From Paramoeba atlantica (lineage: Eukaryota > Discosea), in NCBI GenBank assembly GCA_977017575.1, contig CDRNVI010000094.1, positions 57,412 through 121,411 of the forward strand: a stretch of DNA of 64,000 nt, in the 5' to 3' direction. Numbering within the stretch: position 1 is the first letter of the stretch; each line of letters opens with the position of its first letter. Shown one piece after another: positions 1 to 10,485 of this stretch. Under the pieces are notes generated by a model. It did no database searches. It saw only the letters and a list, made by a program, of their open reading frames with translations, and was not told the origin of the DNA. A program made the position numbers and the translations under genes.

Positions 1-274
1 GAACATGGATTGCCCCAATTTTGTACTATGCAAAGTTGACTTGTCTTTTCGTGGAATTTTTTTTTGTAAGACCTTTCCTTATAAGCCGAATCTTTTTTTT
101 TGGCTGAACGCGAACCACGACAGTTCACATGAAAGTATCGCACATATGTCCCGTATCCCAAAATATCACGAATGTTCACGTATCGCATAAACTTCCCGTA
201 TCCCAAAAAACACTTACCATACGCCGTATCATACACCCCGATTTGTGAGGATTCTGCAGCTATTCCTTGCCTTC
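1..274 (-). other. 3' flank / 3' UTR of RLE-A copy A1
   Basis: This stretch lies downstream (minus strand) of the A1 stop codon. It is AT-rich, has two short T tracts and two copies of CCGTATCCCAAAA near 151-208. I see no gene. It is probably the A1 3' UTR, but where the element ends cannot be fixed because the window begins here. Confidence 0.4.
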
Positions 275-1984
275 CTAGAAAGCCATTTCATCGTCTTCCA
301 ACGGTAGGAAAAATTGTCTGAGCTGACCGATAATGACTGATCCGTGGAGTTCTTGCAAACGAAGCACGAAATCTTGAATGGCTCTCTCCCGTTCGAGCCC
401 ACACGCATCGGCCAGTGTATGCAGAAGGATTTTCGTGTTCCCGTGCAAAGCGCCTCCCGATAGCATAGGTATACATCGAAATTGGTGGCTTGGTATTTGC
501 TTGGAAAGAACGTAGGTATTATGCTTTCGTCGTATAACTTCGCGCATTAGCTGTGCACCGGATCTGGATACGTTAGACGGGGAGAGCTCGTGAACGATTG
601 TAAAATCGTAAAAGATGTCGCCACTTGCCCAATGGATCACTAAATCGGGACCTGAATGATAGAATGACCCTGAGCTGCATACTCTTTGATGTGTACGTTT
701 GTTGTCACCATCGACCACGGAGCTACATTTAGAGCAAGTGTATGATGAAAATTGGCGCGGTTCGATCTCGCAAGGTATTCCGGCTTTTATACACAATTCG
801 TACAGACAGCGTACCATTCGATTGTGTTTAGCCGTTGCATTGTTCCCCGTACAGTTAGTGCATCCTGATACATGTGCCAGGGCGTTATCACTCGTAAGCA
901 GGATATGGCAACCTGGGCATTTTAGATGTCTTGGGAGCTTAGGGTGTGCTATACCGAGTCTTGGCATGACAGCAAGCGTAAAAAGTCGTGGGGGAATCAG
1001 TTTAGCACATGATTGCAGCCAAGAGTAATTACCTTTGGTACTCGCGGCTCGGATAATGTCAGCTTGACGAGGAGTCTCCATGAGCCTGCCGCGAATGTCT
1101 TGATGGTACAATTCTTCTGAGGTTGGTTCGTCGGTCGGGGTTTGCGACTCACCCTGAGACAGCATCGGCGTGCGCTCACTTGATTCAAAGCCACAGACGG
1201 GAGCTGAAAGATAGACTGGTCGCTCCATTGCCTGTTGTTTCGATTTATTGAACGCAGCCTCTCGAATTTGTTCGGAGGGTGTGAGGCCGAGTCCTCCCTT
1301 TTTCAATGGGAGTCTCGCCCATGATATTTGATTCGCGGACAATTTACCAAACCACGTCTTGAGAGTGTTAGTCACCTCTTGATCAAATCGTCGAGTGAGC
1401 TCGAGGGAACTTTCGGGATCATGGACGCGTATGTGATACCGATGTCTTACATTCACACACCGCGAAAGTAAGACAAGCGACACGTTGCTGGCGCCCATCT
1501 GGTTCAAACACCTGAATGCCGTCTGGTGTTTTCTCAATTTTAGCACGAGCTGGTCGCTCACTCGTTGGGTTTCTCCGACAAACGCACCAAGAATTTTTGT
1601 TGAACCTGATTCCGACGTTACTCCCTCATTTTGTAGCCCATGCGGAATTGGCACATTTTCGATTCCATTAAACCAAACACATTTTGTAGGGGACATTTCA
1701 ACACGCTTTTCGGCTAATAGCTCACGTATGCGGAGGAACGCAGAAGTCAGAAGGTCGGCGTCCTGCGAAGCAAAGCTTATGTCATCCACAAAAGCATATA
1801 TGCGGATACTTGGAAATTCATCGGCAATCGTCTCGAGCATTGGTTGGAGAAAGGCACAAAATAGTACTGAGGACAGTGGCGATCCTTGGCGCACGCCCGC
1901 CGCGCTCATGACTGTATTGCAAAGTTTACCATCCTTTCCATAAAACAAAAGTTCAGATGGGCTTCCGTATTCTGAAAATGTTTT
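275..1984 (-). CDS. RLE-A copy A1: RT C-terminal half plus restriction-like endonuclease, 5'-truncated
   Basis: A long open minus-strand frame holds the second half of an RLE-type non-LTR retrotransposon polyprotein. In order: RT motif B (GVRQGSPLSSVLFC), catalytic box AFVDDISFAS, thumb, a CCHC finger (CPGC...HVSGC), the KHNRMV / KAGIPCE block, and the endonuclease GPDLVIHW...YDFTIVHE, where two Asp are 12 residues apart as in R2-type PD-(D/E)xK nucleases. RT motifs 0-A and the N-terminus are missing. The frame simply begins within the palm (about 1980), so no true start exists. 5' truncation is the usual result of target-primed reverse transcription. Apart from truncation the frame is open to its stop. 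Confidence 0.85.
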   Translation of the reverse strand, partial: KTFSEYGSPSELLFYGKDGKLCNTVMSAAGVRQGSPLSSVLFCAFLQPMLETIADEFPSIRIYAFVDDISFASQDADLLTSAFLRIRELLAEKRVEMSPTKCVWFNGIENVPIPHGLQNEGVTSESGSTKILGAFVGETQRVSDQLVLKLRKHQTAFRCLNQMGASNVSLVLLSRCVNVRHRYHIRVHDPESSLELTRRFDQEVTNTLKTWFGKLSANQISWARLPLKKGGLGLTPSEQIREAAFNKSKQQAMERPVYLSAPVCGFESSERTPMLSQGESQTPTDEPTSEELYHQDIRGRLMETPRQADIIRAASTKGNYSWLQSCAKLIPPRLFTLAVMPRLGIAHPKLPRHLKCPGCHILLTSDNALAHVSGCTNCTGNNATAKHNRMVRCLYELCIKAGIPCEIEPRQFSSYTCSKCSSVVDGDNKRTHQRVCSSGSFYHSGPDLVIHWASGDIFYDFTIVHELSPSNVSRSGAQLMREVIRRKHNTYVLSKQIPSHQFRCIPMLSGGALHGNTKILLHTLADACGLERERAIQDFVLRLQELHGSVIIGQLRQFFLPLEDDEMAF

Positions 1985-2171
1985 CTATAGACTTTGCATT
2001 TGAGTAACCGCGGATGATGGCACGGAAGATAGCCACCACATGGACTGGGGTAATAAACAGTGGATTTTAAGAAATGTGATATAAGCCCCTCGGCTAAATT
2101 TCCATGCGTAGACTTCTAGATTTTAACCCATCTAACCTAAATTTATTCATTACTAACAAAGGAAAAACCAC
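1985..2171 (-). other. 3' UTR-like spacer of A2
   Basis: Non-coding AT-rich spacer between the truncated 5' end of A1 and the stop codon of A2. It is in the position of the A2 3' UTR. No poly(A) run is visible. Confidence 0.35.
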
Positions 2172-3492
2172 TTAGAAAGCGAGAGCCATCTCACTCTCAT
2201 CAGAAATAAACTTCTTCAACTGCGAAAAAGTCACAGCTCCGTTGAGTTCCTGTAAGTGGAGAGTAAAATCTTGGAGAGTGTTCTCTCTATTCTGGCCGGC
2301 GCTGTCCGCGAGTGTGAAAAAAAGCATCTTGAGATTGTCGTGCATCGCACCTCCGGACAAAATCGGAAGGCATTTAAACTTTTTGTCGGGGATCATTCCA
2401 GATTGCACGTAAGTAATTTGCTTGCGTCGAATCGCATCCTTCATGAGCACAGCACTCCGTTTCCCTAAATTGGAGGTCGCCAGTTCATGGATTACGGTAA
2501 AATCGTAATACACCTCACCAGATGCCCAGTAGATAGCAATGTCAGGCCCAGATCGATGTAGGACAGCATTTCTACACGTTTGGATATGTTCACGTTTCCT
2601 TCCGCAGTCAAACGAGGCTCCACAAGAGGTGCATTTGTAGGAAGTGAAGTTATTCTGCGCAAAATAGTCGATAGAAGGGACGTAGGGAGCTGAAGGCGAA
2701 GACTGCTTTAGCGATTTCATCTCGCGAAGGAGAATTGAACGCATTTTTAAGATCAATTGACAGAATGTTGCAGCCTTCTATGTACCTTTCGCGCAGTTCG
2801 TGTACGACGCGCTCACAACCTGATTTGACCATTACCCCGTATTGATGCGGTGAGAATAGTGGGGCGAGCTTTTTTTCGTGCCGTTGTAGGAGTACTACTT
2901 CGGCGAGTTTCAGCCATACCTCTCCGACGGCTATCGGTCGTATTCCTCCTGCAGGTTTCGGGATACCAACAAGACGTGCTCGCTTAAGTCGCTTCATTAC
3001 TTCATCAGAAACTGATCCATTTATCAAATCGGTGAACATGTGAGTTAAGCTGACGCAACATACTTCATCATCTAATAGCATGCGTAGAATTAAGTCCGTC
3101 GTTCCTGTCGGCCCCGGCGCAGCACCTTTAGCCATGCGTCTACCGGCTTCTCTAAGCTCATCAGGCGTGATGCATGCCGTGATAGGTGCGTCTTGTGGAA
3201 TCTGGAAGTTTACCGGCAGATCGGGGTGTAAATCGCGAAGTTTTGCAAGAGTGTCATCGTCGCTCAATGACTTCGCAACGATTTCCTGATCTAAAACGCG
3301 TGTAGCTTTTGAAACACATCCGTCCATCACGAGACTAGTAGCCTTTTTAATGGCCCGCTTATCGCTAACATTAATATCAGGACTGGAGCCTGTTCCTTCG
3401 TTTGTTGGCGTTTGCGACTCCATGGATTGTAGGGGGCGTCGTCGACGTCGCTTGACAGTGACTTTACGAATCGTGGTTAACGAGTATTTCAT
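2172..3492 (-). pseudogene. RLE-A copy A2, internally deleted (RT front fused to endonuclease)
   Basis: Two minus-strand frames of one element meet near 2660. The upstream frame (2650-3492) runs from a basic region (KRRRRRP) through RT motifs to motif A (SIDLKNAFNSPSRDEIAK) and stops after FYRLFCAE. The downstream frame (2172-2756) starts to match the family only at FTSYKCTSCG and continues through RSGPDIAIYW...YYDFTVIHE to the C-terminus. By comparison with A5, about 1.4-1.5 kb carrying RT motifs B-E, thumb and the CCHC finger is missing and the frame changes at the join. The copy cannot make an RT by itself. The 5' end is cut where it meets B1 at 3492. Confidence 0.8.
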
Positions 3493-3855
3493 TCAAGTTG
3501 ACCTCCGGAACGCGTTCAACAACGTGAGCAGAGCTTGCTTTCTACCTCTAGTCCAGGAACATTTCCCTGAGCTATTCCCATGGATAAACTGGTGCTACGC
3601 AAATCCCAGCTCCCTTACCTACGGACTCCGATCACTTTCTTCCGAAGAAGGAGTGCAGCAGGGCGACCCTTTAGGACCGCTACTCTTCTCATTAGTGTCG
3701 TTAGCGCTCTCAGAAGCAATCGATCTTCAGGCGGACCTCTTCGCCCAGCTGTGGTACCTCGACGACGGTGTCCTCATTGGCCAGGCGCAAGACGTCAGGA
3801 ACGCCCTCGACACGATTGCCAGAGTAGGTCCGCAATGGGGCTTATTCCTTAACAT
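3493..3855 (+). pseudogene. RLE-B copy B1, first part (RT palm), interrupted by A3
   Basis: Plus-strand frame with RT motifs of the B lineage: VDLRNAFNNVSRACF (motif A), EGVQQGDPLGPLLFSLV (motif B), LWYLDDGVLIG (catalytic box), then QWGLFLN. The sequence resumes exactly at 4937 with SKCEIITPP after the A3 insertion, so both parts belong to one copy. The 5' end is cut at the A2 junction. The protein is clearly related to B3 and B7 but is a separate subfamily. Confidence 0.85.
3847..3855. repeat. Target-site duplication, left copy (CCTTAACAT)
   Basis: CCTTAACAT occurs here and at 4928-4936, flanking the A3 insertion. Removing the insert and one copy restores the B reading GLFLN-M-SKCEIIT, which matches the uninterrupted B3 and B7 proteins. 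This is direct evidence for a 9-bp duplication. Confidence 0.85.
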
Positions 3856-4927
3856 AGTTTCTCTTCGAAAATTGAGAGAAGGGGGGAAGGTGAACATTTC
3901 TCATTTCTCATTATCCTACGTGACTTCCTGCTGTGAGAGCTTATAGGATATTTTTTTTTTGCGGATTTCACTCCATAATACATTAATAGAATATGATTAC
4001 CACACTAAACACTTAATTCTTGCACCTTCCTGTCGGCCAGGTGGCTACGAAGCTGCGCATACGCTTCGAGCCCATTTTGTTCTTGCAACAGTAATTTAAA
4101 TTCCATCTCTGTTCTATGGCGATCAAGGCACGCAGCGTCCGCCAAAACATGGATGAGGAATCGGGTGTTCTGATGCAAGGATCCGCAAGAAAAAACCGGC
4201 AAGCATTGGAAAGCTACGTCAGGGATCTTTCCTGATTCTACGTATGTTTGATGCTTCCTTTTTATTGCGTCTTTTGCCAGGTTCGCGCACGTCTTACTAA
4301 TGTTCGACGGCGCAAGCTCGTGAATCACTGTAAGGTCGTAAAACAGTTCGCCTGTTGACCAATAAATCACGAGGTCAGGGCCTGACCTGAATAACTGCCG
4401 CCCTGAGCATGTCTTCTCATGAATTCCCCTGTTTTCCGGATTCACAACCGCTTTACATGTGGCGCACTTCCAGGAACTGAAGGCCCTAGGTTCACGTTCG
4501 CAAGGTATCCCGGACTTTTGACTTAGATCAAAGAGGTATTTGACGAGACGATTGTGCTTCACGGTAGCGTTCTGCCCCGAACACTGAGCGCACCCTGGGA
4601 TGTGTACCAAAGCAGTCTTATTGTTCAGCAAAGTCTTACAACCTGGGCATAGGATCGTTGCTGGGATTCTTGGGTGAGGAATTCCAAGTCGTACCATAAC
4701 TGGTATTTCAAAGGCATGTGAGGGAACGAAGCGGACCTCCGATTTAAGCCAATCATAATTCCCCTTTCGGGTTGTTACCCTTAAAATATTAGAATACTCC
4801 GGATCTTGTTTTAACCTCGCAACCACTTTTTCGTGAAGTACCGCTGCCGTCGTAACTTCATCCATAGGTGGCAAAGCTGAATTCTCTTCTTCTCCAGTGT
4901 AAGGGACGTTTTGGTTTGGCAACCGAG
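3856..4927 (-). mobile_element. RLE-A copy A3 inserted in B1
   Basis: A 1072-bp minus-strand insertion bounded by 9-bp duplications. Coding part 4005-4927: linker, CPGC...HIPGC finger, KHNRLVKYL, then RSGPDLVIYW...FYDLTVIHE and the C-terminus ending VQELSV. Everything upstream of the finger region is truncated. The 3' UTR ends in a short poly(A) (poly-T at 3951-3960), after which 95 bp of unknown origin (3856-3950) lie inside the duplication. The 4005-4625 part is nearly identical to A15 at 45694-46299, so the family moved recently. Confidence 0.85.
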
Positions 4928-4936
4928 CCTTAACAT
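4928..4936. repeat. Target-site duplication, right copy (CCTTAACAT)
   Basis: Partner of the copy at 3847-3855, at the 5' (truncated) end of A3. Confidence 0.85.
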
Positions 4937-5534
4937 GTCTAAATGCGAGATCATTACACCCCCGACCTCGGCACACCACGCCTCTGAATTTCCAGACATA
5001 CCCGTCAATAAGATCAACGTCCATGGCAATTTCGACATCCTTGGAAGCCCGGTGGGATCGCCCGAACACTGCTCAGAGTATCTCGCGATCCACGCCATAG
5101 GCCCCGCTGAGGATACGCTCGACGCGATCGCCACCATTCGGGACCCACAGGTTGCACTTGCTCTTATCAGGCAGTGTGCCGGTTTCTGCCAGATGGTCTA
5201 CGCCCTGAGAAGCACACCACCCCAAACCATAGCCCATCTCTGCGCCCGACTCGACGATTTTCTTATGACCGCCATCGAAGCTATAATTTGCCCCCTGGAC
5301 CCCTACGCCCGATCTCAGGCACAACGTTTGAAGCGGCACGGCGGTTTTGGGTTAAGATCCGCAGCGTTACACGCCACTGCCGCATACGTATCTTCCGTCG
5401 CCTTCTCTGCGGACAAAGATTCATGGAACCCCTCTGATGCGGATGGATTTGTGGAAGCTGTCAGGGACATCAACCAGAAAGCTGGAACATCTTTACTTGA
5501 TCCCCGAGGTCGGATCCTTACAACGAATATTTAA
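4937..5534 (+). pseudogene. RLE-B copy B1, second part (RT thumb region)
   Basis: Continuation of the B1 frame after the A3 insertion: SKCEIITPP, DILGSPVGS, VALALIRQCAGFCQMVYALR, KRHGGFGLRS, AYVSSVAFSADKDSWN. These blocks match the thumb/connector of B3 and B7. Similarity stops near 5515 (GRILT) and the frame ends at 5534, so the endonuclease and 3' UTR are absent. A 3'-truncated non-LTR copy is not expected from TPRT, so the right side was probably lost when A4 arrived or by rearrangement. Confidence 0.8.
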
Positions 5535-5716
5535 TATGGCGAAAACGCGAAGTATGGTTCCGCATCACTCTGTTTTCGACAGTATTGGTGGCATCGTATA
5601 GTTTTTCGTTCTGGTTTTTTTTTTTGCAAACTAGCTTTAATAGCAGAACAAACATGCATTTTCCTGTCTGATTAAAAACGAGAGGGAGATCATCTCTTTT
5701 GGTCCACTGTCTGAAC
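5535..5716 (-). other. Junction DNA and 3' UTR of A4
   Basis: 5535-5614 is unassigned. A T run at 5615-5625 is the poly(A) tail of minus-strand A4, and 5626-5716 is its 3' UTR. No gene seen. Confidence 0.5.
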
Positions 5717-7400
5717 TTATATGGTGTATTGTTCTTCCTTGTCGGGAGTTAAATATTTTTGCATCTGCGACAGAACTATGTTCCCGTTCAGTTCTTGGAG
5801 GTACAGGGCAAAATCTTCTAATATATGTTGCCGTGAAATAAGGCAACGATCTGCTAAAGCTGTTAATAGACGTTTTGTATGCTTATGTAGCGCTCCACCC
5901 GAAAGGACAGGGATACACATGAAACGATCATTCGCAATCATCCCAGAAGTTACGTAACGGTCGCGTTTCTTCGTGATGACTTCGTTCATCATTTTTTGAG
6001 GCGTTTTGTTTATGTGAGCTGCTGAAAACTCGTGAACTACAGTTAGGTCATAATACATCGGACCGTCTGCCCAGTAGATCATAAGGTCGGGCCCAGATCT
6101 GCGGACACTGCCGCGACAGCTGCGCTGGTGTTCTGTGAGATTTTCCTCGGTTACACTATTCTGGCATCCGGAGCACTGAAATGAAGAAAATTGCCGAGGT
6201 TCTTTTTCACAGGTGAGGCCGCTCTTCAAGCAAAGCTCATAGATGTACCGAACTAAGGCGTGGTGTTTGGTTGTCACATTTACTCCTTCACATTTTGCGC
6301 ACCCAGGGATATGATTTAGTATGGTAGATGACGTAAGGAGACTTTTGCACCCAGGGCATTGAACATCGTCCGGGATTTGTGGGTGGTGTAGTGCGAATCT
6401 CGGCATAATCGATAATTTGAATGCTGAACTAGGCACTAGACGAGCTTTGGATGTGAGCCAAGCGTATTGACCCTTGTGAGACGCTAGTTTGATGATGGGC
6501 GCAAGTGTTTTTTCCTCTATTAAGGCTTGACGGACCTTGTTGTGGTATTTTGCTTCACTAGCTTGCTCATCGAAATTGATGTAGGGGTCGCGAGAATCAC
6601 CATCAACCGGAGTTGGCGCATTCATCGTTTGGGTTGCCCGAGCTGAAGAGGGTTTTCGATGCTCAAGAGCAGCAAATTTTGAAGCGCTGTACGAAGATTC
6701 ACGTAGTGGTTCGATGGGGGTGATTCCCAGTCCACCCTTGCGCGTCGGTAGACGTAGCCAAGATATCTGTCGGTCCGTGAGGTTGCCTAGCCAAGCCTTG
6801 AGGGTTTTATTTACTTCTGCGTCGAAATTAGAGGCCATATCCAGAGTTTGTTGTGGATCATGTACCCGAATGTGGTAACGGTGTCTGATGTTTACGCACT
6901 TTGATAGTAGTAGAGTGGACACATTGTTGATCCCCATTTTTTTTAGTCTACGAAATGCTGATTGGTGCTTCTGTAGAATGTCACAAAGTTTCTGACTGAT
7001 ACAATCTGGATCACCGATGTATGCGCCAAGAATTTTTATGATTTCAAACTCACATCTTATGCCTTGATCGTGTAGTAAATCAGAAAGCTGTATCTTATTC
7101 TTCCCTCCGAACCAGACACATTTCGTGGGCGCAACTTCTAAGCTGTTCGCCGTCAGGAGTGCACGTAACCGGTCGAAGGCTTTCGCCAGGAGGGTACTGT
7201 TTGCTGAGGCCAAGTTGATGTCATCAATGAAGGCAAAGATTTTGATTCCAGGAAATTCTTCTGCCAGCGTCTCGAGTATTGGTTGCATCAAAGCGCAAAA
7301 GTAGAGCGTCGAGAGAGGGGAGCCTTGACGCACGCCAGAGGAACTTTGCACCACTCCTGCAAATTTCCCGTCTGCGCCGTAGAAAAGAAGCTCGGATGGA
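5717..7400 (-). CDS. RLE-A copy A4: RT C-half plus endonuclease, 5'-truncated
   Basis: An uninterrupted minus-strand frame. Order: PSELLFYG, GVRQGSPLSTLYFCAL (motif B), IFAFIDDINLAS (catalytic box), APTKCVWFGG, KGGLGITP, CPGCKSLL...HIPGC finger, RRSGPDLMIYW...YYDLTVVHE endonuclease, and the C-terminal LYLQELNGNIVLSQMQ block. The copy begins inside the RT palm at about 7398, where the plus-strand leader of A5 starts, so the two elements abut head to head. A poly(A) tail follows the 3' UTR. Confidence 0.85.
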
Positions 7401-7475
7401 TACAACGCCGAACGCCCCTTGCGAAAAAGCAGTTAGTAGTCCCTTCTTTTACCGAAAAAGGAAACGTACCCTAAA

Positions 7476-10436
7476 ATGTCGAAGCGCGGTGATGGTTGTC
7501 TGGTGGCGTGGTGTTTTAGCGATTCCACACAATTAAATATATCGAGGGGTCTGGTGAAATCAGTCAAGAAACGGGCGGGAGCCGGTAGAATAGCCATATC
7601 ATATGAAGGCGTGGAAGGGCACAAATCTGGAACCAAATTTGAGGGGTTTATTCCGCCGAATCCCAACGTGCGAATTCATTCGATACGCTGGCTTGATGAG
7701 CCAAGGAGAAACGCGGGGGAAACGAATTCCACAGAAGACAAAGACAGACATGATCTTGATCACACCGAAGCTGATTTGGACCTCGACCCAATGCCCACCT
7801 TACGGTCCGTTAGTTCCGAGTTTGTACCTTGTGTTGTCGCGATCTATCGGGATATCATGAGGGACTACGCGAGTTCCTCGTACGAGCAACGGAATCAAAT
7901 TTGGAACAGAACTCTGTCGGCAATGAAACACTCTTTAGCCACAGTGCGCCACATCATTGGAAAGAAGCGTCGTCGCCGTCCAGTTGAAATTCAGGAGACG
8001 ACAACTCTGAACAGTGAAGCGGAGCAAAAGGCGAGTGATTTGCGGGCTATAAAGAAAGCAACGAGACTGCTCTTGGAAGGAGCAACGAAGAAGGGAACGC
8101 GAGTATTAGATCAGGAAACTGCAACCACAACGATGACGGATAAAGGAAAATTGGACCAATTGCGAAAATTGCATCCCTCGTTGCCTATTTCATTCGCGCT
8201 TCCGACAGACGCCCCGAAGATTGCGTGCCTCCCACCGCAAGAGCTACGTGATGCAGGGAAAAGACTAGCAAAGGGATCGGCTCCCGGACCTTCGGGTACA
8301 ACGGAAGCCATTGTTCGGTTGTTATTGGATGATGAGATCTGTTGTTCCAGTCTGTGTCATATGATCTGTGATCTTGTCAACGGGATGCTGTCCAAAGAAG
8401 TCATGCGTAGATTGAGGAGAGCGCGTCTCGTGGCACTTCCCAAGACATCAAAATCCGTTAGGCCTGTGGCGATGGGGGAGGTTCTGTTGAAGTTGGCGGG
8501 GCTGGTCCTAATACTTCGACATGAACACAAATTCGCGAAGCTGTTTCTTCCGATGCAACACGGGGTTATGAGCCAAGCGGGCTGTGAAACTATCGTGCAC
8601 GAGCTCAATCGTCGGTACATGGAAGGACACGCCATTCTCTCTCTGGACATGAAAAACGCCTTTAACAGCCCTTCACGCGATGACATTGCGAAAGCGATTT
8701 TCGCGTTTAGCGCACTTCGACCCTTTCAGAGACTTTTTATTGCTGAATATGGGGAACCATCAGAGCTCCTCTTCTATGGCAAAAACGGGGAATTATTCTC
8801 CAAAGTCGAGAGTTCGGCTGGAGTGCGTCAGGGGTCGCCGTTATCAACGTTGTATTTCTGTACATTTCTTCAACCGATTCTTGAGACGATCGCGCAGGAA
8901 TTCCCATCGCTTAACATATACGCTTATGTCGATGACATCAACATCTCCTCACACGATGTGGATCTCATCGCCTCTGCATACGTCCGTCTCAAGGAGCTCC
9001 TGGAAAGTAAATCGATCCGACTTGCGCCGCAAAAATGTGTTTGGTTTGGTGGATTAAACAACGTCAAACTACCCGAGAAACTAGTCAACGAAGGTGTTCA
9101 GATAGCCGAAAAAGCCGTCAAAGTTCTAGGAGCCTATGTAGGGGGATCAACCAGAGTCAGCGAATTACTTCTCAACAAGCTTGAAAAACACCGGGCAATT
9201 TTCCGGCGGCTGAAAACCATGGGTGCGAATAACATTTCGATGCTCCTCTTGTCGCGATGCGTTAATGTGAGACACAGGTACCACATACGAGTCCATCGGC
9301 CAGAGGAAACCTTTGAGATGGCGAAATCCTTCGACAAAGAGTTGCAAGAAGTTCTGACCACCTGGTTCGGAGAAATGAATCCGAAACAGATCGCGTGGGC
9401 ACGACTTCCGGTAAAGAGTGGAGGTTTAGGGCTGACGCCCACGGATCTTCTACGAAAATCGGCGTATGAGGCGTCGAGGCACAACGCTTTTGAACGACTA
9501 AATTCACTTTCAGTTCGAGCGACAGGCCTTACATCCCCATCGCCGGTAGGAAATGAAGATTCAATCCGCCCCCCTAACGACGAATTCGTCACCGAAGCAC
9601 AGCTTAACAAATCAATTAAGGAATCGCTGTCGAAAGACCCGAATGTCGCGTCGTTACTGCGCGCCGCAAGCGAGAAAGGGAATTCATCGTGGATACAGTC
9701 GAACGCAAAACTAGTATCTTCCAAGTTTTACACCTTGGCACTTATACCTCGTCTTGGTCTCAGTCACCCGCGGCTTCCAGGAAACTTACAATGCCCGGGG
9801 TGTCGAGTCATTCTTGAGTCTTCGTCAGCCCTCTCGCACATAGCGGGATGTGTTCAGTGCTCTGGAAACAATGCCACGACGAAACATGATGCGCTGGTGC
9901 GTAGAATTTACGATCTGTGCATGAAGGCTGGGGTACCATGCGAGCGGGAGCCACGACAATTTACGACCTACAAATGCTCCACTTGCGGGGAGTCGTTCCC
10001 GCATTGGCGCAAACGTGAGCACCAACAGATCTGCCGAAATGCTAGTCTTCACCGGTCCGGACCTGATATAGTCATATATTGGGCGTCCGGTGAAGTCTTC
10101 TACGACCTCACTGTAATCCATGAATTGGCGCCGTCGAACTTGCGGCGAGGGAGTGGGGCCCTAATGAGGGATGCGATCGCACGGAAACATAATACGTACG
10201 TCGCATCGGGGATGATTCCGCAGGAACGTTTTAAATGCATCCCAGTCCTCTCCGGCGGCGCCATGCATCAAGGGCTCAAGACCCTTCTGCATACGCTAGC
10301 GGACTGCTGTGGGCTTGAAAGAGGGAAAACTTTGAACGAATTTTCGTTGCACCTTCAAGAGTTGAACGGATCAGTGGTATTTTCCCAGCTGAAAAATTAT
10401 CTAACGCAGGAGACATCTCAGGAACTGGGCCTCTGA
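7476..10436 (+). CDS. RLE-A copy A5: 986-residue open polyprotein (Tudor-like, RT, CCHC, endonuclease)
   Basis: One of the two longest uninterrupted RLE-A frames. Residues 1-72 form a beta-rich, Tudor/SH3-like pattern (VAWCF...ISRG...KISYEGV-like strand...FIPPNPNVRIHSIRW). Residues about 95-130 carry the family block PMPTLRSVSSEFVPCVVAIY. RT follows: motif A LSLDMKNAFNSPSR (D390), motif B GVRQGSPLSTLYF, catalytic Y484-V-D-D. The CCHC finger starts at C773. The endonuclease has D864 (GPDIVIYW) and D877 (YDLTVIHE), 12 residues between them. Compared with A10 it lacks about 430 N-terminal residues, so the ATG at 7476 may be fortuitous. All catalytic residues I can name are present. Confidence 0.9.
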   Translation: MSKRGDGCLVAWCFSDSTQLNISRGLVKSVKKRAGAGRIAISYEGVEGHKSGTKFEGFIPPNPNVRIHSIRWLDEPRRNAGETNSTEDKDRHDLDHTEADLDLDPMPTLRSVSSEFVPCVVAIYRDIMRDYASSSYEQRNQIWNRTLSAMKHSLATVRHIIGKKRRRRPVEIQETTTLNSEAEQKASDLRAIKKATRLLLEGATKKGTRVLDQETATTTMTDKGKLDQLRKLHPSLPISFALPTDAPKIACLPPQELRDAGKRLAKGSAPGPSGTTEAIVRLLLDDEICCSSLCHMICDLVNGMLSKEVMRRLRRARLVALPKTSKSVRPVAMGEVLLKLAGLVLILRHEHKFAKLFLPMQHGVMSQAGCETIVHELNRRYMEGHAILSLDMKNAFNSPSRDDIAKAIFAFSALRPFQRLFIAEYGEPSELLFYGKNGELFSKVESSAGVRQGSPLSTLYFCTFLQPILETIAQEFPSLNIYAYVDDINISSHDVDLIASAYVRLKELLESKSIRLAPQKCVWFGGLNNVKLPEKLVNEGVQIAEKAVKVLGAYVGGSTRVSELLLNKLEKHRAIFRRLKTMGANNISMLLLSRCVNVRHRYHIRVHRPEETFEMAKSFDKELQEVLTTWFGEMNPKQIAWARLPVKSGGLGLTPTDLLRKSAYEASRHNAFERLNSLSVRATGLTSPSPVGNEDSIRPPNDEFVTEAQLNKSIKESLSKDPNVASLLRAASEKGNSSWIQSNAKLVSSKFYTLALIPRLGLSHPRLPGNLQCPGCRVILESSSALSHIAGCVQCSGNNATTKHDALVRRIYDLCMKAGVPCEREPRQFTTYKCSTCGESFPHWRKREHQQICRNASLHRSGPDIVIYWASGEVFYDLTVIHELAPSNLRRGSGALMRDAIARKHNTYVASGMIPQERFKCIPVLSGGAMHQGLKTLLHTLADCCGLERGKTLNEFSLHLQELNGSVVFSQLKNYLTQETSQELGL

Positions 10437-10485
10437 ACAGGTTTTTAGTTTCGGTCTATTAGAAATCTTTGGTATTATTATAAAC
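10437..10485 (+). other. Short 3' flank of A5
   Basis: 49 bp of AT-rich sequence after the A5 stop, ending at a poly(T) run that belongs to the next, minus-strand insertion. A5's own poly(A) is not visible. Confidence 0.4.
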
